The translations under genes and the position numbers were made by a program. Shown here piece by piece: positions 53,831 through 61,499 of a DNA stretch of 64,000 nucleotides; position 1 is the stretch's first letter, and every line of letters begins with the position of its first letter. The notes under the pieces were generated by a model. The model saw only the letters and a program-made list of their open reading frames with translations. It was not told the DNA's origin and did no database searches. Source of the DNA: Bergeyella porcorum (GTDB lineage Bacteria; Bacteroidota; Bacteroidia; Flavobacteriales; Weeksellaceae); NCBI RefSeq assembly GCF_042427575.1, contig NZ_JBHMFD010000009.1, positions 97,613-161,612 on the forward strand. Direction: 5' to 3'.

Positions 53831-53998
53831 CTACTCTTTTCTAAACCTACCATAAGGAAAAACGACCAGCAATATCAACCAAAATGCAAAGCCTACAAAA
53901 CCCCACAATGGCTGCCATTGAAACAAATCCCTACAAATTCCTAAAAGTGAAATATTGAATAGTACGAACAAAAAAATTTTCAAATATTGATTTCTCAT
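53831..53998 (-). CDS. 55-residue membrane protein coupled to the SPFH gene
   Basis: A 55-residue frame begins with ATG at 53998, which overlaps the stop of the SPFH lipoprotein gene as ATGA. It contains two hydrophobic segments (YLKIFLFVLFNISLLGI and PLWGFVGFAFWLILLVVF) joined by CRDLFQWQ, and ends with a basic RFRKE. The stop-start overlap and the membrane-protein composition argue that it is real. I do not recognise a family. It may work with the SPFH protein at the membrane. Confidence 0.65.
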   Translation of the reverse strand: MRNQYLKIFLFVLFNISLLGICRDLFQWQPLWGFVGFAFWLILLVVFPYGRFRKE

Positions 53999-54786
53999 GG
54001 GTTTAAAATTACAGGGGTTTTACCATCTGTGATGATGACTTTATTATTGGTATTTCTAATGGCTTCTATCCATTTTTCTTGAAGCAATTTAGAATCCAAC
54101 CCTTGAGATTTCACTCTATTCGCTTCTGCTTCTATTTTAGCTTTTTCAAGATTCATTTTAGCCACTTGCAATTCATTTCTCACCTGCTCTGCCTGCTGTA
54201 TTGCATTGTTTCTCGCTTCTATTGCTTTTGCCATAGATGCCGGAGGCTGCAGTCCAGAAGTAAGATTATTCAGTTGGAATAATTTCGCTTCAAAATCCTT
54301 TTTCAGCCTACCTTCCACTTGCTTTTCAAAGGTATTCAGATTATTCATTAGACTATCCGTAGTATAGTTTCTCGCTTCCTCTCGATAGGCATTAATCACC
54401 AATTTATTAAGAATAGAATTCTCCACATTATCCATCATCACTTGTGGTTGAGAAATCCCTAAATGCTTATAACTAAATACAATATCTACCCCTTGTCCTC
54501 TTATGGCTTGATATTGATATGATGGATCCACCGTAAAAACACCTGCATCTTTGGCGTTGATGGTAACCGCCTGTGGATCTCCCGAGGTTTCAAACATTGG
54601 TACTTGGTATAGCGTTGTACCAGGCCACATTGTCCATTGTCTTCCCACCACAGTTCTAAAATCCGATTTACCATTCCTGCCATAGTTTTCCATTAAAATT
54701 CCTTCGTAGTTTGGCTCTACCCTTGAACACTGAATACTAGCCATTGCCATCAATCCTAGTGCCGAATACTTTAACCATTGTTTCAT
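53995..54786 (-). CDS. SPFH/Band 7 (prohibitin-like) lipoprotein
   Basis: This 263-residue protein has a lipoprotein-type signal (WLKYSALGLMAMASIQCSR, Cys at about 20). The SPFH domain (about 30-180) reads EGILMENYGRNGKSDFRTVVGRQW and VFTVDPSYQYQAIRGQGVDIVF in pieces. A long coiled coil follows (about 185-235, EARNNAIQQAEQVRNELQVAKMNLEKAKIEAEANR), and the tail ends VIITDGKTPVILN. SPFH proteins form ring-like membrane scaffolds. A lipid anchor in place of an N-terminal helix is uncommon but known in Bacteroidota. It is coupled to the small membrane protein gene downstream. Confidence 0.88.
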   Translation of the reverse strand: MKQWLKYSALGLMAMASIQCSRVEPNYEGILMENYGRNGKSDFRTVVGRQWTMWPGTTLYQVPMFETSGDPQAVTINAKDAGVFTVDPSYQYQAIRGQGVDIVFSYKHLGISQPQVMMDNVENSILNKLVINAYREEARNYTTDSLMNNLNTFEKQVEGRLKKDFEAKLFQLNNLTSGLQPPASMAKAIEARNNAIQQAEQVRNELQVAKMNLEKAKIEAEANRVKSQGLDSKLLQEKWIEAIRNTNNKVIITDGKTPVILNP

Positions 54787-54970
54787 TTCCTCTTTATTTT
54801 AGTTTTGCACAAGATAATAAAAAAGATTTAAATATGCAAACATTTCATCAAATCATTAATAAAACGCCATTTTTCATCTCCAAAAGAAAATAACACCGCT
54901 CAATTAAAATTTAACTTGTTTCCAAAAGAAAAAAATGCCTATATTGACAACGAAAAAAAATAATGATAAT

Positions 54971-55675
54971 ATGATAGATAAACGAGTAAAAAATGCAAAG
55001 GAAGCCATTGCTGGTATAGAAAGCGGAATGACCCTAATGCTGGGTGGTTTTGGGCTTTGTGGCATTCCAGAAAACTGTATTAATGCCCTATCCGAAAGCT
55101 CACTGTCTGATTTCACTTGCATTTCTAATAATGCTGGTGTAGATAATTTTGGTCTAGGACTTTTGCTTCAGAAAAAACAAATCAAAAAAATGATTGCTTC
55201 CTATGTGGGCGAAAATGCCGAGTTTGAAAGACAAATGCTCTCTGGCGAGCTAGAAGTAGAACTCACACCACAGGGAACTTTAGCCGAAAAATGCCGTGCT
55301 GCACAAGCAGGAATCCCCGCCTTCTATACCCCCGCTGGATACGGCACCGAAGTAGCAGAAGGCAAAGAAGTAAAAGAATTTAATGGTAAAATGCACATCT
55401 TGGAACACGCCTATGAGGCAGATTTTTCCATCGTGAAAGCTTGGAAAGGGGATTATACTGGCAATCTCATTTTTAAAGGCACTGCCCGAAACTTTAATCT
55501 CCCTATGGCAGGAGCAGGGAAAATTACCATTGCCGAAGTGGAAGAATTGGTACCACCAGGAGAACTTGATCCTAATGAAATCCATATCCCTGGGATAATG
55601 GTACAGCGTATTTTCCAAGGAGAAAATTATGAAAAAAGAATTGAAAACCTAACCGTAAGAAAAAGAGAAGCATAA
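54971..55675 (+). CDS. scoA: 3-oxoacid CoA-transferase subunit A
   Basis: This 234-residue alpha subunit of the succinyl-CoA:3-ketoacid CoA-transferase activates acetoacetate or other 3-oxoacids with CoA from succinyl-CoA. The family signature GGFGLCGIPENCI lies at about residues 30-42, followed by ISNNAGVDNFGLG, ELTPQGTLAEKCRAAQAGIPAFYTPAGYGT in pieces and KAWKGDYTGNLIFKGTARNFN. The ATG at 54971 (MIDKRVKNAKEA) is preferred over one 12 codons upstream in an AT-rich stretch. The scoB start overlaps its stop as TAATG. Confidence 0.95.
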   Translation: MIDKRVKNAKEAIAGIESGMTLMLGGFGLCGIPENCINALSESSLSDFTCISNNAGVDNFGLGLLLQKKQIKKMIASYVGENAEFERQMLSGELEVELTPQGTLAEKCRAAQAGIPAFYTPAGYGTEVAEGKEVKEFNGKMHILEHAYEADFSIVKAWKGDYTGNLIFKGTARNFNLPMAGAGKITIAEVEELVPPGELDPNEIHIPGIMVQRIFQGENYEKRIENLTVRKREA

Positions 55676-56331
55676 TGTTGACAAAAGAACAAATCGCCAA
55701 AAGAATATCCAAAGAAGTAAAAGATGGTTATTATGTAAATTTAGGAATAGGTATTCCTACTTTGGTAGCCAATTATGTACCTGAAAGTTTCTCTGTAGAG
55801 TTCCAAAGTGAAAATGGTGTGCTGGGTATGGGACCTTTCCCGTATGAAGGCGAGGAAGATGCAGACCTCATCAATGCTGGAAAACAGACCATCACCACAT
55901 TAGCAGGAGCTTCGTTTTTTGATTCCGCATTCAGTTTTGGAATGATCCGCAGCCAGAAAGTAGATCTCACCATATTGGGAGCTATGGAAGTTTCAGAACA
56001 AGGAGATATTGCCAGCTGGAAAATTCCTGGGAAAATGGTAAAAGGTATGGGCGGTGCAATGGATTTGGTAGCCTCTGCAAAAAACATCATCGTAGCAATG
56101 ATGCACACCAATAAAGCTGGTGAAAGCAAAATCTTAAAAGAATGTACCTTACCTTTAACAGGGGTAAAATGCGTTAAAAAAATTGTAACCGATTTGGCTG
56201 TAATGGAAGTCACCGACCGTGGACTAAAACTATTGGAAAGAGCACCTGGCGTTTCTGTGGAAGACATTCAAAAAGCCACCGAAGCCACCCTCATCATTGA
56301 AGGAGATATTCCAGAAATGATGGTAGATTAA
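55675..56331 (+). CDS. scoB: 3-oxoacid CoA-transferase subunit B
   Basis: This 218-residue beta subunit forms the active heteromer with ScoA. The catalytic Glu lies in SENGVLGMGP at about residue 44. VNLGIGIPTLVANYVP comes before it and GAMDLVASAKNIIVAMMHTNKAGESKIL after it. GLKLLERAPGVSVEDIQKATEATL closes the protein. Full length. The IS remnant begins about 20 bases after the stop, so its left hairpin may serve as the terminator of scoAB. Confidence 0.96.
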   Translation: MLTKEQIAKRISKEVKDGYYVNLGIGIPTLVANYVPESFSVEFQSENGVLGMGPFPYEGEEDADLINAGKQTITTLAGASFFDSAFSFGMIRSQKVDLTILGAMEVSEQGDIASWKIPGKMVKGMGGAMDLVASAKNIIVAMMHTNKAGESKILKECTLPLTGVKCVKKIVTDLAVMEVTDRGLKLLERAPGVSVEDIQKATEATLIIEGDIPEMMVD

Positions 56332-56350
56332 AATTCCTATGGCATAAAAG

Positions 56351-57034
56351 AAGAGAAGCTGTCCGAAAAGTTTTGGACGGCTTTTTTTGGTATTTTTCTC
56401 AAATTTTGTATATATGACGGAACAAAAATAGAAGCAACCTCCAATAAATACCCCTTTGTTTGGCGAGGTTCTGTGGAAAAATATCAAGAAAAACTCAAAA
56501 CAAAAATCAATCGAATTTTATCCGATATTGAAGAGAGCATCAGACTTTATAATCAACAACTTAACACAGAAGAATTACCCAAAGTGATTGATTCTGAAAA
56601 ACTTCGTGAGAAATTATCTGAAATATCAACAAACGATTAAAAGAACCGACTAAAAAACAAGCAAAAGAGCTTCTGAACAGTGAAAAAGGCTTGGAGCATC
56701 GAAGCAAACGACCAATCGAAGTGGAAGCGGTTTTTGGACAACTTAAAAGCAATAATAAGTTTGATAGGTTTACATTCAAATGGCTAAAAAAGGTAAGATA
56801 GAATTTCTACTGATGGCTATTGGGCATAATTTGAGAAAAATGGTATCTAAGGGGGTGAAATCTGCCCCAACGAGCCGAAAAACATCGAAAAACGGTCAAA
56901 ATTCTGCCGAAAAACAAAATTTTAATGTTTTTAGCTTCCACAGAAAAGTTTTCACCAAAATATTTTTAGAAAAATCAGCCTACCAAAATTTAGCGGCATA
57001 AAAAAAGCTGCCCTTTTCGGACAACTTCTCTCTT
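56351..57034 (+). mobile_element. Internally deleted IS1182-type insertion sequence remnant
   Basis: Imperfect terminal inverted repeats AAGAGAAGCTGTCCGAAAAG (56351-56370) and, reversed, 57013-57034 bound a decayed transposase. The first fragment (56416-56640) reads DGTKIEATSNKYPFVWRGS, matching the middle of IS1182-family transposases. A frame change at about 56640 leads to KQAKELLNSEKGLEHRSKRP and EVEAVFGQLKSNNKFDRF (56640-56800), the conserved C-terminal block. A second frame change in an AAAAAAGG tract leads to IEFLLMAIGHNLRKM (56780-57001). The N-terminal half and much of the catalytic region are missing. It is not mobile on its own. Both ends can fold as hairpins followed by T-runs. Confidence 0.88.
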
Positions 57035-57059
57035 TTTGTTTAACTTTTAAATCCAAAAA

Positions 57060-57356
57060 TTACTTTTTCTTTTTCTTAGCACCAGCTGCTACAGCGTCAG
57101 CTAACTCAGCACCAGCCTTGAATTTAGCTACTTTTTTAGCTTCAATTTTAATTGGTTGCTTAGTCGCAGGGTTAATACCTTGTCTTGCGGCTCTTTCAGA
57201 AACAGAGAATGTTCCAAAACCTACTAAAGCTACTTTACCATCATTTTGCAAAGTTTTTTGCACATTAGCGATGAAAGATTCAAGAGCTGCTTTAGCTGCT
57301 ACTTTAGTGATACCGGCATCTGCTGCCATTGCGTCGATTAATTCAGACTTGTTCAT
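57060..57356 (-). CDS. DNA-binding protein HU
   Basis: This 98-residue nucleoid protein is of classical HU form: MNKSELIDAMAADAGITKVAAKAALESF (dimerisation helices), VALVGFGTFSV near residue 41, ERAARQGINPATKQPI (the DNA-binding beta arm with the conserved RxGxNPxT and Pro) and a Lys-rich tail KKKKK. It bends and compacts DNA as a dimer. It has its own strong promoter. The IS remnant lies just downstream. Confidence 0.96.
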   Translation of the reverse strand: MNKSELIDAMAADAGITKVAAKAALESFIANVQKTLQNDGKVALVGFGTFSVSERAARQGINPATKQPIKIEAKKVAKFKAGAELADAVAAGAKKKKK

Positions 57357-57395
57357 AATTCTATTTATTTAATGTTAAAAAAATGTTCTTGCGAG

Positions 57396-57426
57396 CAAAT
57401 ATAGTACTATTTCATTGATACACAAA
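57396..57426 (-). promoter_or_regulatory. Promoter of the HU gene
   Basis: On the minus strand TTTG (57423-57426), a 19-base spacer and TATATTTG (57396-57403), a perfect Bacteroidota consensus. The start would be near 57389, about 33 bases before the ATG. Confidence 0.8.
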
Positions 57427-57649
57427 CTTTTTTTACTAAATTAAACAAATTAATGCAGTTTATTAAACTTTTGTTTGAATTTTATAATTTAAAAATCTGC
57501 GTAAAATCAATGTTTCCAGACAATCTAAAACCGTGCCAATATTTTTATTAATGCTTGTTTTTTGAGTTGGGTGATAACAATTATCTAGATTATGGATTTG
57601 TAAAAACAGTTTTTTTATTGTAATAAGCATTTTTGGTTGATGGTGTAGG

Positions 57650-58159
57650 TTAAGCATCTTTTTTTCCGATGTTATCAATTTCAGTCTTGCTTGTTATGCT
57701 ACGATGGTAGGATTTTATTTTTATCACTCTGGTGTCAGACCATTGATCGTGCCAGCCATTTTCAGAGAACAAGAAAGATAACCCATCGAAGGGAACTATT
57801 CTCGAGAGTGTTCTATAGAAAAGTTGTTTTGCATCAGGTGTTTTTCCGTCTATGGAAATCACTTTGGTTCCTGTAATCCATTTTCCTATGGTTCTCCCTT
57901 TGGTGAAATATTCCATTGTAAAATAATAGATTAGAGTGGTGATTGCAGTTATTATTGTGTCTTCAAGTCGAGACATGTTTTCCAAATAAGTAACCCAATT
58001 GTAAAAAAGTTTAATGTCTAAAAAGGTGTAGAGTAATACAGAAAAGACTCCCAAAAAGAAAAATAGAGAAAATATTACGATGGTATCTATAAGGTAATTA
58101 GCGAATCGTAAACCCAGAGTGGCACGATGGGCATGTACGGTTTTTAGGTACGGTTTCAT
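57650..58159 (-). CDS. RDD family membrane protein
   Basis: This 169-residue protein matches the RDD family layout: LGLRFANYLIDTIVIFSLFFFLG at residues 15-37 (Arg-x-x-Asn/Asp-x-x-Asp in the first span), a second span near 70-85 (IITAITTLIYYFTMEYF), then TKGRTIGKWITGTKVISIDG near 86-105 and the Arg-rich FYRTLSRIVPFDGLSFLF. Its function is unknown; some relatives are linked to sodium or pH stress. The DNA between it and HU (57357-57649) is AT-rich and I see no gene in it beyond the HU promoter. Confidence 0.82.
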   Translation of the reverse strand: MKPYLKTVHAHRATLGLRFANYLIDTIVIFSLFFFLGVFSVLLYTFLDIKLFYNWVTYLENMSRLEDTIITAITTLIYYFTMEYFTKGRTIGKWITGTKVISIDGKTPDAKQLFYRTLSRIVPFDGLSFLFSENGWHDQWSDTRVIKIKSYHRSITSKTEIDNIGKKDA

Positions 58160-58365
58160 AAAGTGTAAAATTAGGTTGTTACTATAATATTGTTCACGGT
58201 GCTAATTTAATAAAAAATAAAATAAAAAATGAATCGATTTAATTTGAAAGGAGTAAGAATTGTAAAAAAATGTTATATTTTGGTGAGAGTTTTATTCTAA
58301 AGCGGTGTTTCCTTCGGTGGTTAGAAATCAATGATATTCAAGTACAGAAATCCGATTTTTATTAA

Positions 58366-58373
58366 TAAATTTG
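58366..58373 (+). promoter_or_regulatory. Promoter -7 element of panD
   Basis: TAAATTTG ends five bases before the panD ATG at 58379, which predicts a leaderless transcript. It also argues against the in-frame ATG 16 codons upstream. No TTG at -33. Confidence 0.45.
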
Positions 58374-58378
58374 CACCT

Positions 58379-58729
58379 ATGTTAATTGAAGTTTTTAAAT
58401 CAAAAATACATCGGGTTCGGGTAACCGAATCAGATTTGGACTATATCGGAAGCATTACCATAGATGAAGATTTGCTAGATGCCGCAGGTATTATGGTAGG
58501 GGAGCGGGTATATATCGTGAATGTGAATAATGGGGAGCGTTTTGATACCTATACTATTAGAGGTAAGAGAGGGTCTGGTGAAGTTTGTCTTAATGGACCT
58601 GCAGCCAGAAAGGTGCAGAAAGGCGATGTAATCATCATTATTGCTTACGCCCAGATGACGCCAGAAGAGGCAAAATCTTTCCAGCCTAAAATCGTTTTTC
58701 CGAATGAGGAAACCAATTTGTTGACCTAA
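58379..58729 (+). CDS. panD: Aspartate 1-decarboxylase proenzyme
   Basis: This 116-residue pyruvoyl enzyme makes beta-alanine from aspartate for pantothenate and CoA. Self-cleavage occurs at Gly24-Ser25 (DYIGSITID), creating the pyruvoyl group on the alpha chain. Lys9, Tyr22, Arg54-like RF and Tyr58-region residues (RFDTYTI), and NGPAARKVQKGDVIIIIAYA all fit. The ATG at 58379 gives the family's normal N-terminus (MLIEVFKSKIHRVRVTE). The flippase-like gene starts 13 bases after its stop. Confidence 0.97.
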   Translation: MLIEVFKSKIHRVRVTESDLDYIGSITIDEDLLDAAGIMVGERVYIVNVNNGERFDTYTIRGKRGSGEVCLNGPAARKVQKGDVIIIIAYAQMTPEEAKSFQPKIVFPNEETNLLT

Positions 58730-58742
58730 AATTTTTATCCCT

Positions 58743-59759
58743 TTGAAAAAGAATAGTACAATAAAAACCTTGTTTACCATAGCCATTTCTTTAGCAGTGG
58801 CTGTTTTTTTTATGTGGCTGGCATTTCGCGGACTGGATTTTGAGAAAATAAAAGGCTATTTTACCAAGGCTAATTATTTTTGGGTAGCGGTGGCAGCTGT
58901 TTTTGGATTGTTGGCGTATTGGTTTCGAGCGGTGCGATGGAATCTTTTACTAGAACCAATGGGCTACAGAATCTCAAATTCTAATGCTCTTTGGACCATT
59001 TCCTTTGGCTATCTGATGAACCTTACCATCCCTAGAAGTGGGGAGCTGGCACGCTCTACGGCTCTGTATGGTGTGGAAAAAGTACCAGTGGACCAATCTT
59101 TTGGAACCATTATATTAGAGCGGGTGGTAGATTTGGTGTGTATGCTCTTGTTTTTAGGGCTTACCCTTTGGCTGAAGTATGATGCTATTTTAGCATTTTA
59201 TCGTTTTGCTACAGAACAGAACACAGCCGAGCCCTCTTCCTCGGTACCTTGGCTTTGGATGGTTTTGGGGCTAGGCACCATTGGGGGGATTTTATTTTTT
59301 GCATTGAGGAAATTTTTAGAAAATCTTCCTGTATTTAAAGCGATTTATAAGATTGTAGATGGCCTTTTACAAGGCGTTTTCTCCATTTTTAGGTTGAAGC
59401 AACCTATTTTATTCCTATGCTACTCATTGGCAATATGGGTATGTTATTATTTTGCTGCGTATCTCATCTGCTTTGCCCTTCCTGAGACAGAGCATTTCAG
59501 TATTGCAGATGGTTTTTTCCTCATTGTGGTAGGAACATTGGGGATGATGGTGCCAGCCTCTGGCGGTATCGGAGCCTTTCATTTTGCCTTGAAATTAGGT
59601 ATCGGGGCGTTATTCCTGTCATTAGGGAAACCTTATGAAGAAGGAGCAGAGGTAGGATTGGCTTATGCTTTCATTTCGCATACAATGCAATTGGTCATTA
59701 TGGCGGTAATGGGTTTTATTTCAATTCCCCTTCTTGCCAAAGCCAGAAATCAAAAATGA
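58743..59759 (+). CDS. Lysylphosphatidylglycerol synthase-type flippase-domain membrane protein
   Basis: This 338-residue polytopic protein belongs to the UPF0104/YbhN/AglD group, the membrane half of MprF-like proteins without the aminoacyl-transferase half. About eight spans are seen, starting TLFTIAISLAVAVFFMWLAFRGLDF. Family blocks are YWFRAVRWNLLLEPMGYRIS, LMNLTIPRSGELARS, VDQSFGTIILERVVDLVCML and MMVPASGGIGAFH. It may flip a lipid; the substrate is unknown. Its start codon is TTG at 58743, and no ATG lies before the first span. It is probably cotranscribed with panD. Confidence 0.85.
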   Translation: MKKNSTIKTLFTIAISLAVAVFFMWLAFRGLDFEKIKGYFTKANYFWVAVAAVFGLLAYWFRAVRWNLLLEPMGYRISNSNALWTISFGYLMNLTIPRSGELARSTALYGVEKVPVDQSFGTIILERVVDLVCMLLFLGLTLWLKYDAILAFYRFATEQNTAEPSSSVPWLWMVLGLGTIGGILFFALRKFLENLPVFKAIYKIVDGLLQGVFSIFRLKQPILFLCYSLAIWVCYYFAAYLICFALPETEHFSIADGFFLIVVGTLGMMVPASGGIGAFHFALKLGIGALFLSLGKPYEEGAEVGLAYAFISHTMQLVIMAVMGFISIPLLAKARNQK

Positions 59760-59845
59760 TAAGTGATTTTTCTCAGAAATCTATACTGAACATCAATTTC
59801 TAAAATATTAATGCCTAAATTTGTCCTTCATCTTGAAGATTTTTT

Positions 59846-61207
59846 ATGAAAAAGAGATTAATACTATCAGCGGCTTTAGCGTTAGGACTGATAGCTTGTA
59901 ACACCATTCCAACAGGAAAATCAACAACTATGGAACAACCAAAAGAGTGGAAACAAACCACTAATATCTATGAAGTTAATGTAAGACAATATACCCCAGA
60001 AGGGACCTTCAAGGCATTTGAAGCCCACTTGCCACGCCTTAAAGAAATGGGCGTGAAGACGCTGTGGTTTATGCCCATTACCCCTATTGCACAGAAAAAT
60101 AAAAAAGGGAGTTTGGGGAGCCAGTATGCTGCACAAGATTACACCGCCATCAATCCAGAATTTGGAACGATGGAAGATTTTAAACACTTGGTAGATGAAG
60201 CCCACAAAATGGGGTTTAAAGTGATTATAGATTGGGTGGCCAATCACACAGGTTGGGATCATATATGGACGAAAACCAATCCCGATTTTTATTTAAAAGA
60301 TGAGAAAACGGGAGACTTCCAGATTGCTTCTGGGATGGATGATATCATAGAACTGGATTACAGCAATCCAAAGATGCGTGAAGCAATGATAGATGCAATG
60401 AAATTTTGGGTGCGAGAGGCTAATATTGATGGATTCCGTTGTGACCTAGCCTCTTGGGTAGAGGTGGATTTTTGGCAACAAGCCCGCCCAGAAGTGGAAA
60501 AACTTAAGCCTCTTTTTTGGTTGGGTGAGTTTGATGAGCTAGAAAACCCAGATTACGGAAAAGTTTTTGATGCCAGCTATGTCTGGACTTGGATGCACCG
60601 AACCAGAGATTTTAATGAAGGAAGGCAGTCTCAATATGACTTGAAGGGACTCTTGCAACGCTATACCGATATAGGGGATGGCTCTATGCGAGCTTGGTTT
60701 ACCTCCAACCACGATGAAAATACTTGGAACGGCACCGAATACGAGAAATACGGTGTCTTTGCGAAGCCTTTGGCAGTGTTTTCCATCACTTGGAATGGCG
60801 TACCATTGATTTACAATGGACAAGAATTGCCATTGGAAAACAAACGCTTAGCATTCTTTGAAAAAGACCCTATCACTTGGACAGATACTCCATCTTTGCA
60901 TCAGTTTTATAAGACTTTATTGAATCTGAAATCTACGCACCCTGCTCTAAAAGGTGGAGATAAAGCCGCCACCACACAATGGCTTAGCACCAATGCAGAG
61001 GATAGAGTATGGGCATACCTGCGTAAAAATGGAGATAAAGAGGTGCTTACCATTTTAAATATGTCCAAAGAACCAGTGTCATTTACGCTAACAGATGATA
61101 AGGTTAAAGGTACTTATAGAAATGTCTTTACCAATGTGAAGCGAAACTTTGATGAAGGAAAAGCGTTTAATCTAGCCGTTTCAGGTTATGCTGTTTTTGA
61201 AAAGTAG
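59846..61207 (+). CDS. GH13 alpha-amylase family lipoprotein
   Basis: This 453-residue exported glycosidase has a lipoprotein signal (MKKRLILSAALALGLIACNT, lipobox LIAC). The GH13 barrel shows VNVRQYTPEGTFKAF (near 45), IIDWVANHTGWDH (region I), DGFRCDLASWV (region II with the Asp nucleophile), FWLGEFDE (region III with the acid Glu) and FTSNHDENTW (region IV with the third Asp). A C-terminal beta domain follows (WAYLRKNGDKEVLTILNMS). It is compact for the family. It likely cuts alpha-1,4-glucans at the outer membrane or in the periplasm. A TAAATTTG -7 box (59816-59823) lies upstream. Confidence 0.93.
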   Translation: MKKRLILSAALALGLIACNTIPTGKSTTMEQPKEWKQTTNIYEVNVRQYTPEGTFKAFEAHLPRLKEMGVKTLWFMPITPIAQKNKKGSLGSQYAAQDYTAINPEFGTMEDFKHLVDEAHKMGFKVIIDWVANHTGWDHIWTKTNPDFYLKDEKTGDFQIASGMDDIIELDYSNPKMREAMIDAMKFWVREANIDGFRCDLASWVEVDFWQQARPEVEKLKPLFWLGEFDELENPDYGKVFDASYVWTWMHRTRDFNEGRQSQYDLKGLLQRYTDIGDGSMRAWFTSNHDENTWNGTEYEKYGVFAKPLAVFSITWNGVPLIYNGQELPLENKRLAFFEKDPITWTDTPSLHQFYKTLLNLKSTHPALKGGDKAATTQWLSTNAEDRVWAYLRKNGDKEVLTILNMSKEPVSFTLTDDKVKGTYRNVFTNVKRNFDEGKAFNLAVSGYAVFEK

Positions 61208-61273
61208 GAAGTTAGCTTTTTTTATTGTGATACCAAGCGTTTTTTATCTGTTACGGCGTAGATGTTATATGTA

Positions 61274-61420
61274 GGAATGCTTCCGCAAACTTGAGGAATG
61301 CTTCCGTAAGGCGGGGGAATGCTTTTGTAATATTGAGGAATGCTTCCGTAAGGTGGGGGAATGCTTTTGTAATGTTGAGGAACGCTTCCGTAAGGTGGAG
61401 GAATGCCTTTGCAAGATGGA
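61274..61420. repeat. 21-base tandem array, seven units, next to the resistance cassettes
   Basis: Seven abutting 21-base units starting GGAATGCTT, alternating between CCGTAAGGTGGG and TTGTAATGTTGA types, so the higher-order period is about 42. It lies between the amylase stop and the promoter of tet(X). The reverse complement shares CAAC, TAC and GCA-TTCC words with the array at 48.3 kb, suggesting a related family. Open frames through it are by-products. The remaining gap (61208-61499) holds only the tet(X) promoter and cassette junction. Confidence 0.93.
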
Positions 61421-61447
61421 GATAAAAACAATATACCAAGAATATAG

Positions 61448-61477
61448 TTGCAAAATAAACGAATGTTCGTATATTTG
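61448..61477 (+). promoter_or_regulatory. Promoter reading into the tet(X) cassette
   Basis: TTG (61448-61450), a 19-base spacer and TATATTTG (61470-61477) make a strong Bacteroidota promoter. It ends four bases before the GTTATGTGCC junction, so it lies outside the cassette and could drive whichever cassette is inserted there, like a Pc promoter. Confidence 0.75.
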
Positions 61478-61481
61478 CAGC

Positions 61482-61491
61482 GTTATGTGCC
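61482..61491 (+). other. Left cassette junction (attI- or attC-half-like GTTATGTGCC)
   Basis: GTTATGTGCC is closely similar to GTTATGCGGC at the end of the palindrome after tet(X) (62809-62818) and to GTTAGCGGGC after erm(F) (63936-63945). The tet(X) ATG is 18 bases to the right, the usual close spacing of a cassette gene to its 5' boundary. The junction role is inferred from these repeats. Confidence 0.55.
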
Positions 61492-61499
61492 ATTTTTGA

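Noticed and set aside
57463..57678. 71-residue minus-strand frame between HU and the RDD gene
   Set aside because: Composition matches AT-rich non-coding DNA, and it overlaps the end of the RDD gene. No recognisable feature.
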